DNA of 64,000 nt. Origin: Sphingopyxis chilensis (GTDB lineage Bacteria > Pseudomonadota > Alphaproteobacteria > Sphingomonadales > Sphingomonadaceae). The stretch lies in assembly GCF_035930445.1 (NCBI RefSeq), contig NZ_CP142394.1:219501-283500 (forward strand). Reading direction: 5' to 3'. Shown piece after piece: positions 1-8,094 of this stretch (positions are counted from its first letter, which is position 1; each line of letters begins with the position of its first letter). A program made the translations under genes and the position numbers. The notes under the pieces were generated by a model that made no database searches, was not told where the DNA came from, and worked only from the letters and a program-made list of their open reading frames with translations.

Positions 1-774
1 GTGCGGATGCTCAAACTGCCCGACGAGGTCCGCGCCCGCTACGACACGTCGTCGCTCAAGGTCGCGATCCACGCCGCGGCGCCGTGCCCCGTGCCGGTCA
101 AGCAGGCGATGATCGACTGGTGGGGGCCGGTGCTCTTCGAATATTATGCGGGCTCGGAAGGCAATGGCATGACGTTCATCTCCAGCGCCGACTGGCTCAC
201 GCACAAGGGCAGCGTCGGCTGCCCGATCCTCGGCACCGTGCATATCATGGGCGAGGATAATGAGACCGAACTCGGTCCGAACGAGGAAGGCACGGTTTTC
301 TTCGAAAGCGAAAACGTCTTTGAATATCACGGTGATAACGAAAAAACGGCCTCCAGTCGCAATGCGAAAGGCTGGTCGACTCTCGGCGACGTCGGCAAAG
401 TTGACGATGAGGGCTTTCTCTACCTCACCGACCGCAAGAGCTTCATGATCATCTCGGGCGGGGTGAATATCTATCCGCAGGAAATCGAGAACCACCTCGT
501 CACCCATCCTAAGGTCGCCGACGTCGCGGTGGTCGGCGGGCCGCACGACGAGATGGGCGAAGAAGTGATCGCGGTAGTCCAGCCTGCCGACATGGCCGAA
601 GCGGGCGACGCGCTGCGCGACGAGCTGATCGCCTATGCGCGCGAAAAATTGTCGGGGGTGAAGATCCCGCGCCGCATCGATTTCCTCGAAGCCTTGCCGC
701 GCCACGATACGGGCAAGCTCTACAAGCGCCTGCTCCGTGACCAATATTGGGAAAAGGCAAAGGCGGAGGCTTGA
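1..774 (+). CDS. Acyl-CoA synthetase (AMP-forming), C-terminal part, 5'-truncated by window
   Basis: This is the C-terminal half of an ANL-superfamily acyl-CoA ligase, which activates a carboxylic acid through an acyl-AMP intermediate and transfers it to CoA. The first codon is an internal GTG (valine) rather than a start; the real start lies before the window. Visible core motifs are the YYAGSEG loop (about residues 48-54, equivalent to the Y-G-x-TE motif), LGDVGKVDDEG with the ribose-binding aspartate (about 128), the hinge DRK (144-146), GGVNIYPQEIE (153-163) and the C-terminal catalytic lysine in TGKLYK (K239). Substrate cannot be read from this part. It lies 4 nt before an isomerase gene and then an enoyl-CoA hydratase gene, which suggests a small acyl-CoA or aromatic degradation unit. 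Confidence 0.9.
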   Translation: MRMLKLPDEVRARYDTSSLKVAIHAAAPCPVPVKQAMIDWWGPVLFEYYAGSEGNGMTFISSADWLTHKGSVGCPILGTVHIMGEDNETELGPNEEGTVFFESENVFEYHGDNEKTASSRNAKGWSTLGDVGKVDDEGFLYLTDRKSFMIISGGVNIYPQEIENHLVTHPKVADVAVVGGPHDEMGEEVIAVVQPADMAEAGDALRDELIAYAREKLSGVKIPRRIDFLEALPRHDTGKLYKRLLRDQYWEKAKAEA

Positions 775-778
775 TTCG

Positions 779-1396
779 ATGAGTGCGCGCGTCGAATTCT
801 TCTTCGACCTTTCCTCACCCTGGACCTGTCTCGCCTTCCATAATCTGCCAAGCGTGCTCGAACGGACGGGCGCGACGGCGGTGTACCGGCCGATCCTCGT
901 CGGCGGCGTGTTCAATGCCGTCAACCCCGCCGTCTATGCGGCTCGCGAACAGGCCGACAATCGCCGACTTCAGCATAGCTGGAAGATACTGAAGGACTGG
1001 GCGCGGCTCGCGGGCGTGCCGATGAATTTCCCATCGCAGTGGCATCCGGCGAAGAGCATCGCCGCGATGCGCTTCTGCTGCGCGCTCGAAACGGATCAGG
1101 CGGCGCTGGTGCGGTTCGCGCGCGGCGCCTTCGCGAGTTATTTCGATCGGCAGGAAAATCTCGACGACCCCGCGGTGCTGGCGGCGGTCGCCGATGCCGA
1201 GGGGCTCGACGGTGCGGCGCTCGCCACCACGGCAGGCAGCGACGCGGTCAAGGCGCGGCTGCGCGCGAATACCGATGAAGTTATCGCACGCGGCGGCTAT
1301 GGTTCGCCGACGATCTTCGTCGATCAGGACGAGATGTATTTCGGCAACGACCAACTCCCGCTCGTCGAAGCCGCTCTCAAGAGGACTCTCCCATGA
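779..1396 (+). CDS. 2-hydroxychromene-2-carboxylate isomerase-like DsbA-fold protein
   Basis: A 205-residue protein of the thioredoxin-fold kappa-GST/HCCA-isomerase group. The N-terminus FFFDLSSPW (residues 7-15) has the D-x-x-SP-W/Y signature in which a serine replaces the DsbA cysteine and contacts glutathione. The C-terminal GSPTIFVDQDEMYFGNDQL is the usual cis-Pro strand and F-G-N-D-x-L end of the family. Known members isomerise 2-hydroxychromene-2-carboxylate in naphthalene breakdown, but many family members act on other substrates, so the exact reaction is not certain. I chose the ATG at 779 because the family starts right before the first beta strand; an upstream ATG would overlap the ligase gene. 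Its stop overlaps the next start (ATGA). Confidence 0.82.
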   Translation: MSARVEFFFDLSSPWTCLAFHNLPSVLERTGATAVYRPILVGGVFNAVNPAVYAAREQADNRRLQHSWKILKDWARLAGVPMNFPSQWHPAKSIAAMRFCCALETDQAALVRFARGAFASYFDRQENLDDPAVLAAVADAEGLDGAALATTAGSDAVKARLRANTDEVIARGGYGSPTIFVDQDEMYFGNDQLPLVEAALKRTLP

Positions 1397-2196
1397 ACGA
1401 CCGTATTTCGATCACGATGCTCGAAGGCGGCATCGCCGACGTCCGGCTGATCCGCGCCGACAAGATGAATGCGCTCGACACCGCGATGTGGGAAGCGCTC
1501 GCCGAGGCGGTCGATCAGTTGAAGGCCACCTCGGGCCTGCGCGTCGTCGTCCTGTCGGGCGAAGGCCGGGCCTTCTGCGCCGGACTCGATCTATCGAGCC
1601 TCAGCAACGATCGCGACCCCGGCGCGAGCAGCGCGGGCGGCAGCCTGTCCGACCGCACGCGGGGCATCGCCAACAATGCCCAATATGCGGCGTGGGGCTG
1701 GCGCGAGCTGCCGGTGCCGGTGATCGCGGCGGTGCACGGGGTCGCCTTCGGTGCGGGCAGCCAGATCATGGCCGCCGCCGACATCCGCATCGTCCACCCC
1801 GACACGCGCATCGCGATCATGGAAATGCGCTGGGGCCTCGTCCCCGACGTCGCGGGCATGGCGCTGTGGCGCACGCAGGTCGCCGACGATGTGCTGCGCG
1901 AGTTGATCTACACCAACCGCGAATTCAACGGGTCGGAGGCGAAGCTGCTCGGGTTCGCGACGCACGTCTCGGATGATCCGCTCGCGAAGGCGATGGAACT
2001 TGCGGAGGCGATCGCCGACAAGAATCCGCATGCGATCCGCGGCGCCAAGCGGCTGTGCAATATGCTCGGCCATGCGAGCGACGCCGAAATATTGCAGGCC
2101 GAAAGCGACGAACAGGTCAAAGTCATCCGCACCCCGAACCAGATGGAGGCGGTGATGGCCGGGATGCAGAAGCGCAAACCCAATTTCGCCGACTAG
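1393..2196 (+). CDS. Enoyl-CoA hydratase/isomerase (crotonase family)
   Basis: A 267-residue crotonase-fold protein acting on acyl-CoA thioesters. The oxyanion-hole segments are visible as AFCAGLDL (about 60-67) and HGVAFGAGSQI (about 116-126), followed by the MRWGLVPD segment where crotonases carry an active-site acidic residue. Its start overlaps the stop of the isomerase gene by 4 nt (ATGA), so the two are probably translationally coupled. At the 3' end its TAG shares the CTAG palindrome (2193-2196) with the TAG of the opposite-strand ATP12 gene, so the genes converge with no spacer. Whether it hydrates, isomerises or hydrolyses its substrate cannot be told from sequence. Confidence 0.88.
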   Translation: MNDRISITMLEGGIADVRLIRADKMNALDTAMWEALAEAVDQLKATSGLRVVVLSGEGRAFCAGLDLSSLSNDRDPGASSAGGSLSDRTRGIANNAQYAAWGWRELPVPVIAAVHGVAFGAGSQIMAAADIRIVHPDTRIAIMEMRWGLVPDVAGMALWRTQVADDVLRELIYTNREFNGSEAKLLGFATHVSDDPLAKAMELAEAIADKNPHAIRGAKRLCNMLGHASDAEILQAESDEQVKVIRTPNQMEAVMAGMQKRKPNFAD

Positions 2197-2903
2197 AGCA
2201 GCCCCAAGAACCGCACTGCATTGTCCCAGTCGCGCTTGTTCGCGGCGCGTGCTTTCTGCGCTTCGCTGTCGGCGCCCCAACGGCGTTCCTGATACATCTC
2301 GTCGAGGCTGACGGCTTCCCAAAGCATCTCGGCATCGAACGCCTCCTCGACAAGCGCGAGGCCCGCGACGAGCGATCCGCCGATCGTCACCAAGGGCGTC
2401 AGCGCGGTGATCCGCCAATGGTCGTGCGCAAACACCGCGTCGTGCAGCGCGGCGACCGTCGCCTCGGGCTGATCGACCGGCAGCACGCCCTGCGTCAGCG
2501 CGAATTCGATCCCGTGCCGCGTCTCGGCCCAGGCGAGCAGCGGGTTCCATGCCGCCGCCTGCTCGGTCTGCAACGCGGCATCGCGCGCGTCGCGATAGCA
2601 TAAGAGGTCGCTCGTCGCATACGCCGCGATCGGCGCGGCAAAGGCGGCGATGTCAGGCGCGGCAAGGTCGATCGCGGCGTTGGTGAGTCCGTTGATCGGC
2701 ATCGCCGCCGGGTCGATCGTCTCGCCGACATCGCGCCATTCGGCCGCGATGGCTTCGGCGAGCGCGATGCTCGCGACCGCCAGCGGCGCGCGCTGCGGCG
2801 TGCGTACCGGCCGGCCGTCGAGCGCGATGCCCCAACCGTCGCCCTCGGGAGCGACGGCCACCTCTTTCCAGAAGCGCTTCACAGTTCTTTGGGCGAGCGC
2901 CAC
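2193..2903 (-). CDS. ATP12-family F1-ATPase assembly chaperone
   Basis: A 236-residue protein with the ATP12 family pattern: RFWKEVAVAP near the N-terminus, the LDGRPVRTP(Q)R block at about 27-38, the central YATSDLLCYRD segment, and the C-terminal half with WRITALTPLVTIGGSL. In mitochondria ATP12 binds the free F1 alpha subunit before assembly; alphaproteobacteria keep the homologue. It is the last gene of a leftward unit (crcB, pseudouridine synthase, PaiB-like, small membrane protein, ATP12), and its start lies 25 nt inside the preceding gene, which implies translational coupling. Confidence 0.93.
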   Translation of the reverse strand: MALAQRTVKRFWKEVAVAPEGDGWGIALDGRPVRTPQRAPLAVASIALAEAIAAEWRDVGETIDPAAMPINGLTNAAIDLAAPDIAAFAAPIAAYATSDLLCYRDARDAALQTEQAAAWNPLLAWAETRHGIEFALTQGVLPVDQPEATVAALHDAVFAHDHWRITALTPLVTIGGSLVAGLALVEEAFDAEMLWEAVSLDEMYQERRWGADSEAQKARAANKRDWDNAVRFLGLL

Positions 2904-3115
2904 CGGCGCGCGAGAAGCAACGGCATGACGGCAAAATCGAACGCGCCGACGAGCACGATGGCGACGCCGATCCAGCGGTCCGCCGGCTGGCCCGCGAAGG
3001 TGAAGCCGCCGCCGATCAGGATAAAGCCGATCATAACAAAGGCGGCGCCCATCAGCCGCATCAACGTGATGGCGAAAAAGCGTTTCCGGGCGAGGGCGTC
3101 ATCGGCTTGAGTCAT
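2879..3115 (-). CDS. Small membrane protein, 78 aa, unknown function
   Basis: A short protein with two hydrophobic segments: roughly residues 13-40 (ITLMRLMGAAFVMIGFILIG) and 48-68 (IGVAIVLVGAFDFAVMPLLL), with a basic C-terminal tail (RRWRSPKEL). No catalytic motif is visible. Its ATG overlaps the stop of the PaiB-like gene (ATGA, 3112-3115) and its end overlaps the ATP12 start by 25 nt, so it is embedded in the operon and very likely translated. Function is not known to me. Confidence 0.8.
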   Translation of the reverse strand: MTQADDALARKRFFAITLMRLMGAAFVMIGFILIGGGFTFAGQPADRWIGVAIVLVGAFDFAVMPLLLARRWRSPKEL

Positions 3116-3732
3116 GCGTCCTTCCTATCGCCGCCGAGGTGGCGCATCAACTGGGCGATCGCGCCGTGGCCGGTCGCCTCGACGCCCGCAATCACGCGGT
3201 CGCGCTCGTCGGCGGATTTGTTCTGCGACAGCTTGATGGTGGGGCGCCACGCCGCGATCCGCATTTCGAAACCGACAATGGCGCCGGTCATCTTGCTGAA
3301 CTGTGCCGGGTTCATCTTTTCGCGCGTCCATGGCGGATTCGTACCAATGCGCGCTTCATGCGCCGCTGACAGCGTGTCGAGCTGCGCGACCAGTTCGGAG
3401 TCGTCGAGCTTGCGCGTCACACCTTCCATCTCGATCGCGACATAATTCCACGTCGGCACCTGGTCGGCGTCGGCGTACCAGCTCGCGCTGACATAGGCGT
3501 CGGGCCCCTGAACGACCGCGAGCGCATTTGCGCCGCCCAGGTGGCGCGTGAGCGCGTTGCCGCGCGCAAGGTGGAATTGCAGCGTCGTCCGGTCGTCGCC
3601 CAGCACCACCGGCGCATGCGCGACGCGCGGGCCATCGGGGGTATTTGCAAAGATCGCGGCAAAACCAATCTCGCGCACCAGCAATTCGGCAAGATCGTCT
3701 TGCCGCGGGCGGAAGGCGGAGTTCGGGTGCAT
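3112..3732 (-). CDS. PaiB-like FMN-binding negative transcriptional regulator
   Basis: A 206-residue protein of the PaiB/FMN-binding split-barrel family. It starts MHPNSAFRP and shows the family blocks LLVREIGFAAIFANTPDGPRVAHAP, LQFHLARGN (about 51-59), YVSASWY and VPTWNYVAIEMEG, and ends with a conserved KMTGAIVGFEM..KLSQNKSADER segment. Members are annotated as protease-synthase and sporulation regulators in Bacillus; biochemical roles elsewhere are poorly known. The reading frame is open far upstream, but the ATG at 3732 is preferred because it shares its A with the stop of the upstream pseudouridine synthase gene (TGATG) and matches the family N-terminus. Confidence 0.88.
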   Translation of the reverse strand: MHPNSAFRPRQDDLAELLVREIGFAAIFANTPDGPRVAHAPVVLGDDRTTLQFHLARGNALTRHLGGANALAVVQGPDAYVSASWYADADQVPTWNYVAIEMEGVTRKLDDSELVAQLDTLSAAHEARIGTNPPWTREKMNPAQFSKMTGAIVGFEMRIAAWRPTIKLSQNKSADERDRVIAGVEATGHGAIAQLMRHLGGDRKDA

Positions 3733-4964
3733 CAGCTCGCTTTGGGCGCGCGCGCGGGATGTTTCTTGGCACTCGGTTTTTTGCCCGCGGGCTTCCCGGG
3801 CGCCGGTTTGCCGGACTTGCCCGGTTTCGCCTTCGCCTTGGGCTTCGGCTTGCCGACAAAGTCGGTCGGCTTGCTCTCCGCGGTGCGGCCTCGCCGCTCG
3901 CCGCGCCGCGCCTTGCGGATCTGCTTGCTGTGCGCCTTCGCCTGCGCTTTCAGCGCCGATTTGGGGGGCGGGCCCTTTTCGGCCGGGTCGATCCCGACCT
4001 CGCCAAGCAACAGGTCGAAGCCGAGCGCGTCGAGGCTCGCGGCGAAATGCTCGGGCACCTCGGCGCTGATGTCGATCGCGCCGCCGTCGGGATGGTCTAT
4101 GCGCAGGCGGCGGCTGTGCAGGTGCATCTTGCGGCTGATCGTCCCGGTCAGGAAAGCGCCCTTGCCGCCATATTTGCCATCGCCGACGATGGGGTGGCCG
4201 ATCGCTGCCATATGGACGCGTAGCTGGTGGGTGCGCCCGGTGAGCGGTTGCAGTTCGACCCACGCGGCACTGTTCCCCGCCCGCTCGATCACGCGGTAGC
4301 GCGTCTTCGAAGCAAGGCCGCTGTCATGCACATGCATCTTCTCGCCGCCCGATCCCGGCTGCTTGGCGAGCGGCAGGGCAATCTCGCCCTGCTGGATATC
4401 GGGAACGCCGACGATGATTGCCCAATAGGTCTTTTTTGCGCTGCGGTTCGAAAAGCTCTTGGCGAAATAGGCCGCGGCGCGCGGCGTGCGCGCCACCAGC
4501 AGCGCCCCTGACGTGTCCTTGTCGAGCCGGTGGACGAGCTTGGGCCGCGTCGGCCCGTCGAATTTCAGCGCGTCGAGCAGGCCGTCGACATGTTGTTCGG
4601 TCTTCGTCCCGCCCTGCGTCGCGAGACCGGGCAGCTTGTTGAGCACGATCGCGCTGGCGTCGCGGTGGATGAGCATCGATTCGGCGAGCGCGACGTCGGC
4701 GTCGGTCAGCGGGCGACCCTTGCGCGCCGGACGCGCCTCGGCCTCTACTGGAGGGGTCGGCATAACGAGCTTTTGGCCCGCCGCGATCCGGTCGGACACA
4801 TCGGCCTTTTTCCCGTCCAGGGTCAGCTGTCCCGACCGCGCCCAGCGCGCGAGCAGCGCGTGCGGCGTTCCCGGCCGGTAGCGTTTGAACCAGCGGTCGA
4901 GACGGATGCCGTCATCCTCGTCCGCGATCGTCGCGCCGTCGGGCCTGATCCCTGGCTCGCTCAT
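3732..4964 (-). CDS. RluA-family 23S rRNA/tRNA pseudouridine synthase
   Basis: A 410-residue enzyme that isomerises uridine to pseudouridine in structured RNA. An S4 RNA-binding domain (about 18-75, starting IRLDRWFKRYRP) is followed by the catalytic domain with the HRLDKDTSGALLVART motif that holds the catalytic aspartate, then the GRTHQLRVHMA and IVGDGKYGG blocks. The C-terminal 70 or so residues are a low-complexity Lys/Ala/Pro-rich basic tail, longer than in typical RluC/RluD, probably an extra RNA-binding extension. I chose the ATG at 4964 (MSEPGIRPDG) because it overlaps the crcB stop (ATGA); a start 13 codons upstream would be within crcB. Which site it modifies is not readable. Confidence 0.92.
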   Translation of the reverse strand: MSEPGIRPDGATIADEDDGIRLDRWFKRYRPGTPHALLARWARSGQLTLDGKKADVSDRIAAGQKLVMPTPPVEAEARPARKGRPLTDADVALAESMLIHRDASAIVLNKLPGLATQGGTKTEQHVDGLLDALKFDGPTRPKLVHRLDKDTSGALLVARTPRAAAYFAKSFSNRSAKKTYWAIIVGVPDIQQGEIALPLAKQPGSGGEKMHVHDSGLASKTRYRVIERAGNSAAWVELQPLTGRTHQLRVHMAAIGHPIVGDGKYGGKGAFLTGTISRKMHLHSRRLRIDHPDGGAIDISAEVPEHFAASLDALGFDLLLGEVGIDPAEKGPPPKSALKAQAKAHSKQIRKARRGERRGRTAESKPTDFVGKPKPKAKAKPGKSGKPAPGKPAGKKPSAKKHPARAPKAS

Positions 4965-5338
4965 GCCGGCACCTGGCGCATGACAAAAATGCCGAGGCCG
5001 CAAGCGAGGATCGCGCCGACCACCGAGGCGAGGACATAGAAGCTGGCTTGCCCGATCTGTCCGCGTTCGAAAAGCGTCCAGAACTCAAGGCTGAATGTCG
5101 AAAAGGTGGTGAAGCCGCCCAGCACGCCAACTCCGACGAAGAGTCGGGTCGTCTCGCCGCCGCCGCTGCGAGCCAGAATGCTGATCAACAAACCCATCAG
5201 GAGGCTACCGGCGATATTGATCGATAGTGTCCACCAGGGAAAACCGGGGCCGAGCCGCGCAAGCATCGCCTGCCCGGCCAGATGGCGCGCGCCGGCGCCA
5301 ATCGCGCCGCCTATCATCACAGGAAAAAGGCTGTTCAT
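4961..5338 (-). CDS. crcB: Fluoride exporter CrcB/Fluc
   Basis: A 125-residue four-helix membrane protein of the Fluc fluoride-channel family, which works as an antiparallel dual-topology dimer in the inner membrane. Diagnostic motifs are GGAIGAGARH at the N-terminus, the conserved asparagine in SINIAGSLLMG (about 40-50) and GGFTTFSTFSLE with the paired phenylalanines that line the pore. The length is standard. A single full-length copy is present in the window, compatible with a homodimer. It is the first gene of the five-gene leftward operon. I saw no convincing fluoride riboswitch in the short upstream region (5339-5405). Confidence 0.95.
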   Translation of the reverse strand: MNSLFPVMIGGAIGAGARHLAGQAMLARLGPGFPWWTLSINIAGSLLMGLLISILARSGGGETTRLFVGVGVLGGFTTFSTFSLEFWTLFERGQIGQASFYVLASVVGAILACGLGIFVMRQVPA

Positions 5339-5405
5339 AAGGTCCGCCCTAGCCGGAAACTGCGGCGAGGCATAGCGGGTGCGTCGCGGCTGGCGGGACC
5401 CGACC

Positions 5406-5987
5406 CTAAGCGTCGGGCGGGGCCGGCGCGTCGGTCGGCCGTTCATGCGTTGCGCGCCAATCGGCGGGCCGCACGAAGTCGCCTTGCCAGATCCCGCTCC
5501 GCTGCGCCTGCGCTTCGGCCTCCTCGACCATATAGGCGTCGCTGGTCGCGATCGCGCCGCCGAGCCGCACCATCTCGGCGCCAAGGTCGATACCGTCGGG
5601 GAGGGGGCGGGTGCGGCAGGCGGCGAGGGTGCGACCGTAACGATCCTTCGCTGCGACTTCGCATTGGAGTGGGCCGCGGCCCGCGAGCTTTTCGAGCATC
5701 GTGCGCGCCTCGCGGCCGCAGGGCCAGCGGCTCGCATCGCCCCGCCCGCAGTCCTGCCGATACTCGGCCGCGTCGATACCGGTCAGGCGGATGGTCAGTG
5801 TGGTACCGTCGTGCCGAACGGTCAGGCTGTCGCCATCGATGACATGGACGAGCGGCACGGTCGCGACGGGCGCCGGGAACCACGTCCACGCCGCCAGCGC
5901 GAAGACTGCGAGCAACAGCAATGCGGCGGTCGATCGCAAGCGCCGCCGCCAACGCAAACGGGTGAGGGGAGACGGGCTGCGGATCAT
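5406..5987 (-). CDS. Membrane-anchored thermonuclease (SNase) family protein
   Basis: A 193-residue protein with one N-terminal membrane anchor or signal (after RLRSTA, segment LLLLAVFALAAWTWF) and an SNase-like OB-fold domain. Visible nuclease motifs are HVIDGDSLTV (Ca-binding aspartates), RLTGIDAAEYRQ (catalytic Arg/Glu region) and AKDRYGRTLA. The domain likely faces the periplasm and cleaves nucleic acid, by family knowledge. I chose the ATG at 5987 (MIRSPSP) over one 12 codons upstream, because the upstream stretch is unlike a signal peptide. It stands alone, 66 nt before crcB, with the IS1595-type element inserted in its upstream region. Confidence 0.85.
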   Translation of the reverse strand: MIRSPSPLTRLRWRRRLRSTAALLLLAVFALAAWTWFPAPVATVPLVHVIDGDSLTVRHDGTTLTIRLTGIDAAEYRQDCGRGDASRWPCGREARTMLEKLAGRGPLQCEVAAKDRYGRTLAACRTRPLPDGIDLGAEMVRLGGAIATSDAYMVEEAEAQAQRSGIWQGDFVRPADWRATHERPTDAPAPPDA

Positions 5988-6032
5988 GGTCCCCGACTGC
6001 CCCCGGCGCGGCAAGGTTGGCAAGTCCGAATA

Positions 6033-6066
6033 AAATATTGGGCGTTGTTATATTTGCCATACCCAA
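6033..6066. repeat. Left end of IS1595-type element: 8-bp target duplication plus 26-bp terminal inverted repeat
   Basis: AAATATTG at 6033-6040 is repeated exactly at 8121-8128. Directly inside it, 6041-6066 (GGCGTT..TACCCAA) matches the reverse complement of 8095-8120 at 23 of 26 positions. An 8-bp duplication is the size known for IS1595-family insertions. Confidence 0.95.
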
Positions 6067-6085
6067 GCCGGATTGGAGGTGCTAA

Positions 6086-6991
6086 ATGTTTAGCCCTTCA
6101 ATGAGCCGACTCGGCTTTTGTTCGCGTGGGAATTTGGTCGTGCAGAAAGTTGACCCGGCATTTCTTTTTGAAAGCGGCGATGCTGCTCGTTCGTTTCGGC
6201 GAATTTTTGAGGGGCAAGAACGCATTGATGTTTGGCTCGCCCTCAACTCTGGCGTGACCGCCGTGAATACCTGCGTCTACCAAAGTATCTATCGCGAACA
6301 CTTTCATGCTCCCCTGATTCACGCCGCGAGGAAACTCATTGAGTTAGCCGAGGGCTACCAAGGAAAACTCTACCCCAAAGAGGGAGATGGGCAGGACTTG
6401 GCTGCGTGGGAGATAAACGTCTTAAATTCCGCTTATACGAAGTTCGAGACCATTCTGATCTCCGAGCTTCAATCAATCTCAAGCTATATCGTAACCAAAA
6501 AGGGCGGCTTTGACACCGAGGCTATGGTTGATGCTGGTAAGTTATTCTTCTCCAAGGATTTAGAGGCAAAGGTGCCGACCGCTATCCCGGATTTAGAACA
6601 AGCGATGCGTTGCATCGCATTCGAAGTGCCGACCGCTGCCGGATTCCACCTCCATCGGGCGAATGAATCCGTGCTCCGTGCGTATTGGGATCACGTCACG
6701 AACGGCGTGAAGCGCCCCAAAGAGAATAATATGGGGGTTTATCTGAGAGAACTGGAAAGATTGGACAAGGGCAACAAGTCCGTCAGGGCGCACCTGCAAA
6801 GCATCAAGGATTTCCATCGCAATCCGTTGATGCACCCCGAACAATCACTGGAAACGGTGGAAGAGGCAATCGACCTAATGGCGGCGATACGCTGCGCTAT
6901 CGGCTACATGCTCAAGGAGATTCCCGTTCCGGTTTCGCCCCTTGCCGCCGCGCTCCTTGACGGGATTCCCGCGTCAGCCCCCGTCGGGTAA
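6086..6991 (+). CDS. IS-borne passenger protein with HEPN-like C-terminus, 301 aa
   Basis: I do not recognise the family. The protein is mostly helical-looking and soluble. Its C-terminal part contains FHRNPLMHP, with R245 and H250 in the Rx4H spacing that marks HEPN ribonuclease or HEPN-like domains, in a context (long helix, then R-N-x-x-x-H, then helix) seen in abortive-infection proteins. A nuclease role is an inference only. The start is supported by a strong ribosome site (GGAGGT at 6075-6080, 5 nt spacing). The gene begins 20 nt inside the left end of the IS1595-type element and ends within the small partner gene on the other strand (80-nt overlap), so it is cargo of the element. Base composition is clearly more AT-rich than the chromosome around it. 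Confidence 0.75.
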   Translation: MFSPSMSRLGFCSRGNLVVQKVDPAFLFESGDAARSFRRIFEGQERIDVWLALNSGVTAVNTCVYQSIYREHFHAPLIHAARKLIELAEGYQGKLYPKEGDGQDLAAWEINVLNSAYTKFETILISELQSISSYIVTKKGGFDTEAMVDAGKLFFSKDLEAKVPTAIPDLEQAMRCIAFEVPTAAGFHLHRANESVLRAYWDHVTNGVKRPKENNMGVYLRELERLDKGNKSVRAHLQSIKDFHRNPLMHPEQSLETVEEAIDLMAAIRCAIGYMLKEIPVPVSPLAAALLDGIPASAPVG

Positions 6992-7118
6992 TTAGAGCAT
7001 CAAAAGCGCTATCTGCCTCGGTGGGATTTAGTTCGCCAGCGTCTATTAGCTCGCGGACGGCCTTTTTGAACCGCTCGCTTTGCTGGGCTTGCGTCTCCTG
7101 ATTTTTCTTCTTTGGCAT
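6912..7118 (-). CDS. Small basic IS1595-associated protein, 68 aa
   Basis: A short Lys/Arg-rich protein beginning MPKKKNQETQAQQSERFKK. Similar short genes starting MPKKKN are known immediately downstream of some IS1595-family transposase genes; their role is not established. It starts 5 nt after the transposase stop, so it is probably co-transcribed with it. Its last 80 nt overlap the 3' end of the passenger gene on the opposite strand. I chose the ATG at 7118 because a longer upstream frame would lie inside the transposase gene. Confidence 0.72.
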   Translation of the reverse strand: MPKKKNQETQAQQSERFKKAVRELIDAGELNPTEADSAFDALITRRGLTRESRQGARRQGAKPERESP

Positions 7119-7123
7119 GGCGC

Positions 7124-8056
7124 TTAGGCCCCTCGACCAGTCGTTTCGTAGGTGAGGCGCTTGCCGACGACGCCCTTCAACAGCGCATCGGCGCGGTCGC
7201 CATCGTTGCAACCAAGAGCCTGACGGTTGGTGTAGCGGAAGTCAAATTCAGCCAGATAGCGGTGGAGGTGCTTTTCTTGGCAATGCTGATAGACGCCCTT
7301 CATCCCGCGCTTGAAGATGCTGAAATAGCCTTCGATGGTGTTGGTGTGCAGTTCCGGGCGACCGGGGATGGCATACTGGCCATTGGTGTGCGCGACGGCG
7401 CTGTGGGCGGCGAAGTTCCAGCCAAGGCCGCGATAGACGCGGTGCTCGTCGGTCATCAGATGCGCCTCGCGCGAAATGTTCGCGTCCAAGATCGGCGCCA
7501 ATTCCTTGAGGGTGACGGTATCGAGAACGTAGCTGCGCGCGGCGCCGCTGGCACGATCAACGAGCGAAAGAACCTTCATCTTGTGCTGGCCACCGGCGCG
7601 GCGGGTTTCCACGTCCTTCTTGTGGCCAATGTAGGTTTCGTCCGCTTCGACAATGCCGCCTTCACCGCCAAACGGGGTCATGTCATCCGAACGCATCGCC
7701 TCGCGGATGCGGTGCGACATGAACCAAGCGGTCTTGAGGGTGACGCCAAGGGTGCGGTGGAGCTGGTTGCTCGAAATGCCCTTCTTGCTGCCCGCGATCA
7801 GATACATGGCCTGTAGCCAGATATGCAGGGCAACGTGGCTACTCTCGAAGATGGTTCCGATCCGCACGGTGAAGGGCTTGCGGCACTGATAGCACTTGTA
7901 GAGGCCAAGGCGGGTAGATTTGCCGCCCATCTTGCCGATGCGCTCGACGCCACCGCAATGAGGGCAAACCGGACCTTCGGGCCAGACGCGCGCCTCGACA
8001 TAAGCGAAGGCGGCTTCTTCGTTGTGAAAGTGCGGGGCAGAAAGGGCGGAAACCAT
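7124..8056 (-). CDS. IS1595-family transposase (ISXO2-like DDE domain)
   Basis: A 310-residue transposase with an N-terminal zinc ribbon (C31-P-H-C34 and C55-Y-Q-C58) and an ISXO2-like catalytic domain. The catalytic triad can be placed at D139 (VEADETYIG), D203 (LMTDEHRVYRG) and E242 (HTNTIEGYFSIFKRG). All motifs are intact and the length is normal, so the element is probably still active. The start has an AAGGAG site 8 nt upstream of the ATG. It transposes the element using the 26-bp terminal repeats at 6041-6066 and 8095-8120. Confidence 0.96.
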   Translation of the reverse strand: MVSALSAPHFHNEEAAFAYVEARVWPEGPVCPHCGGVERIGKMGGKSTRLGLYKCYQCRKPFTVRIGTIFESSHVALHIWLQAMYLIAGSKKGISSNQLHRTLGVTLKTAWFMSHRIREAMRSDDMTPFGGEGGIVEADETYIGHKKDVETRRAGGQHKMKVLSLVDRASGAARSYVLDTVTLKELAPILDANISREAHLMTDEHRVYRGLGWNFAAHSAVAHTNGQYAIPGRPELHTNTIEGYFSIFKRGMKGVYQHCQEKHLHRYLAEFDFRYTNRQALGCNDGDRADALLKGVVGKRLTYETTGRGA

Positions 8057-8094
8057 CGACTTAACTCCTTATGGGAGTTTTCTGCCATTTTCCG

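Noticed and set aside
1..3. GTG at the first base as a start codon
   Set aside because: The encoded protein lacks the N-terminal half of an acyl-CoA synthetase, so the gene begins before the window.
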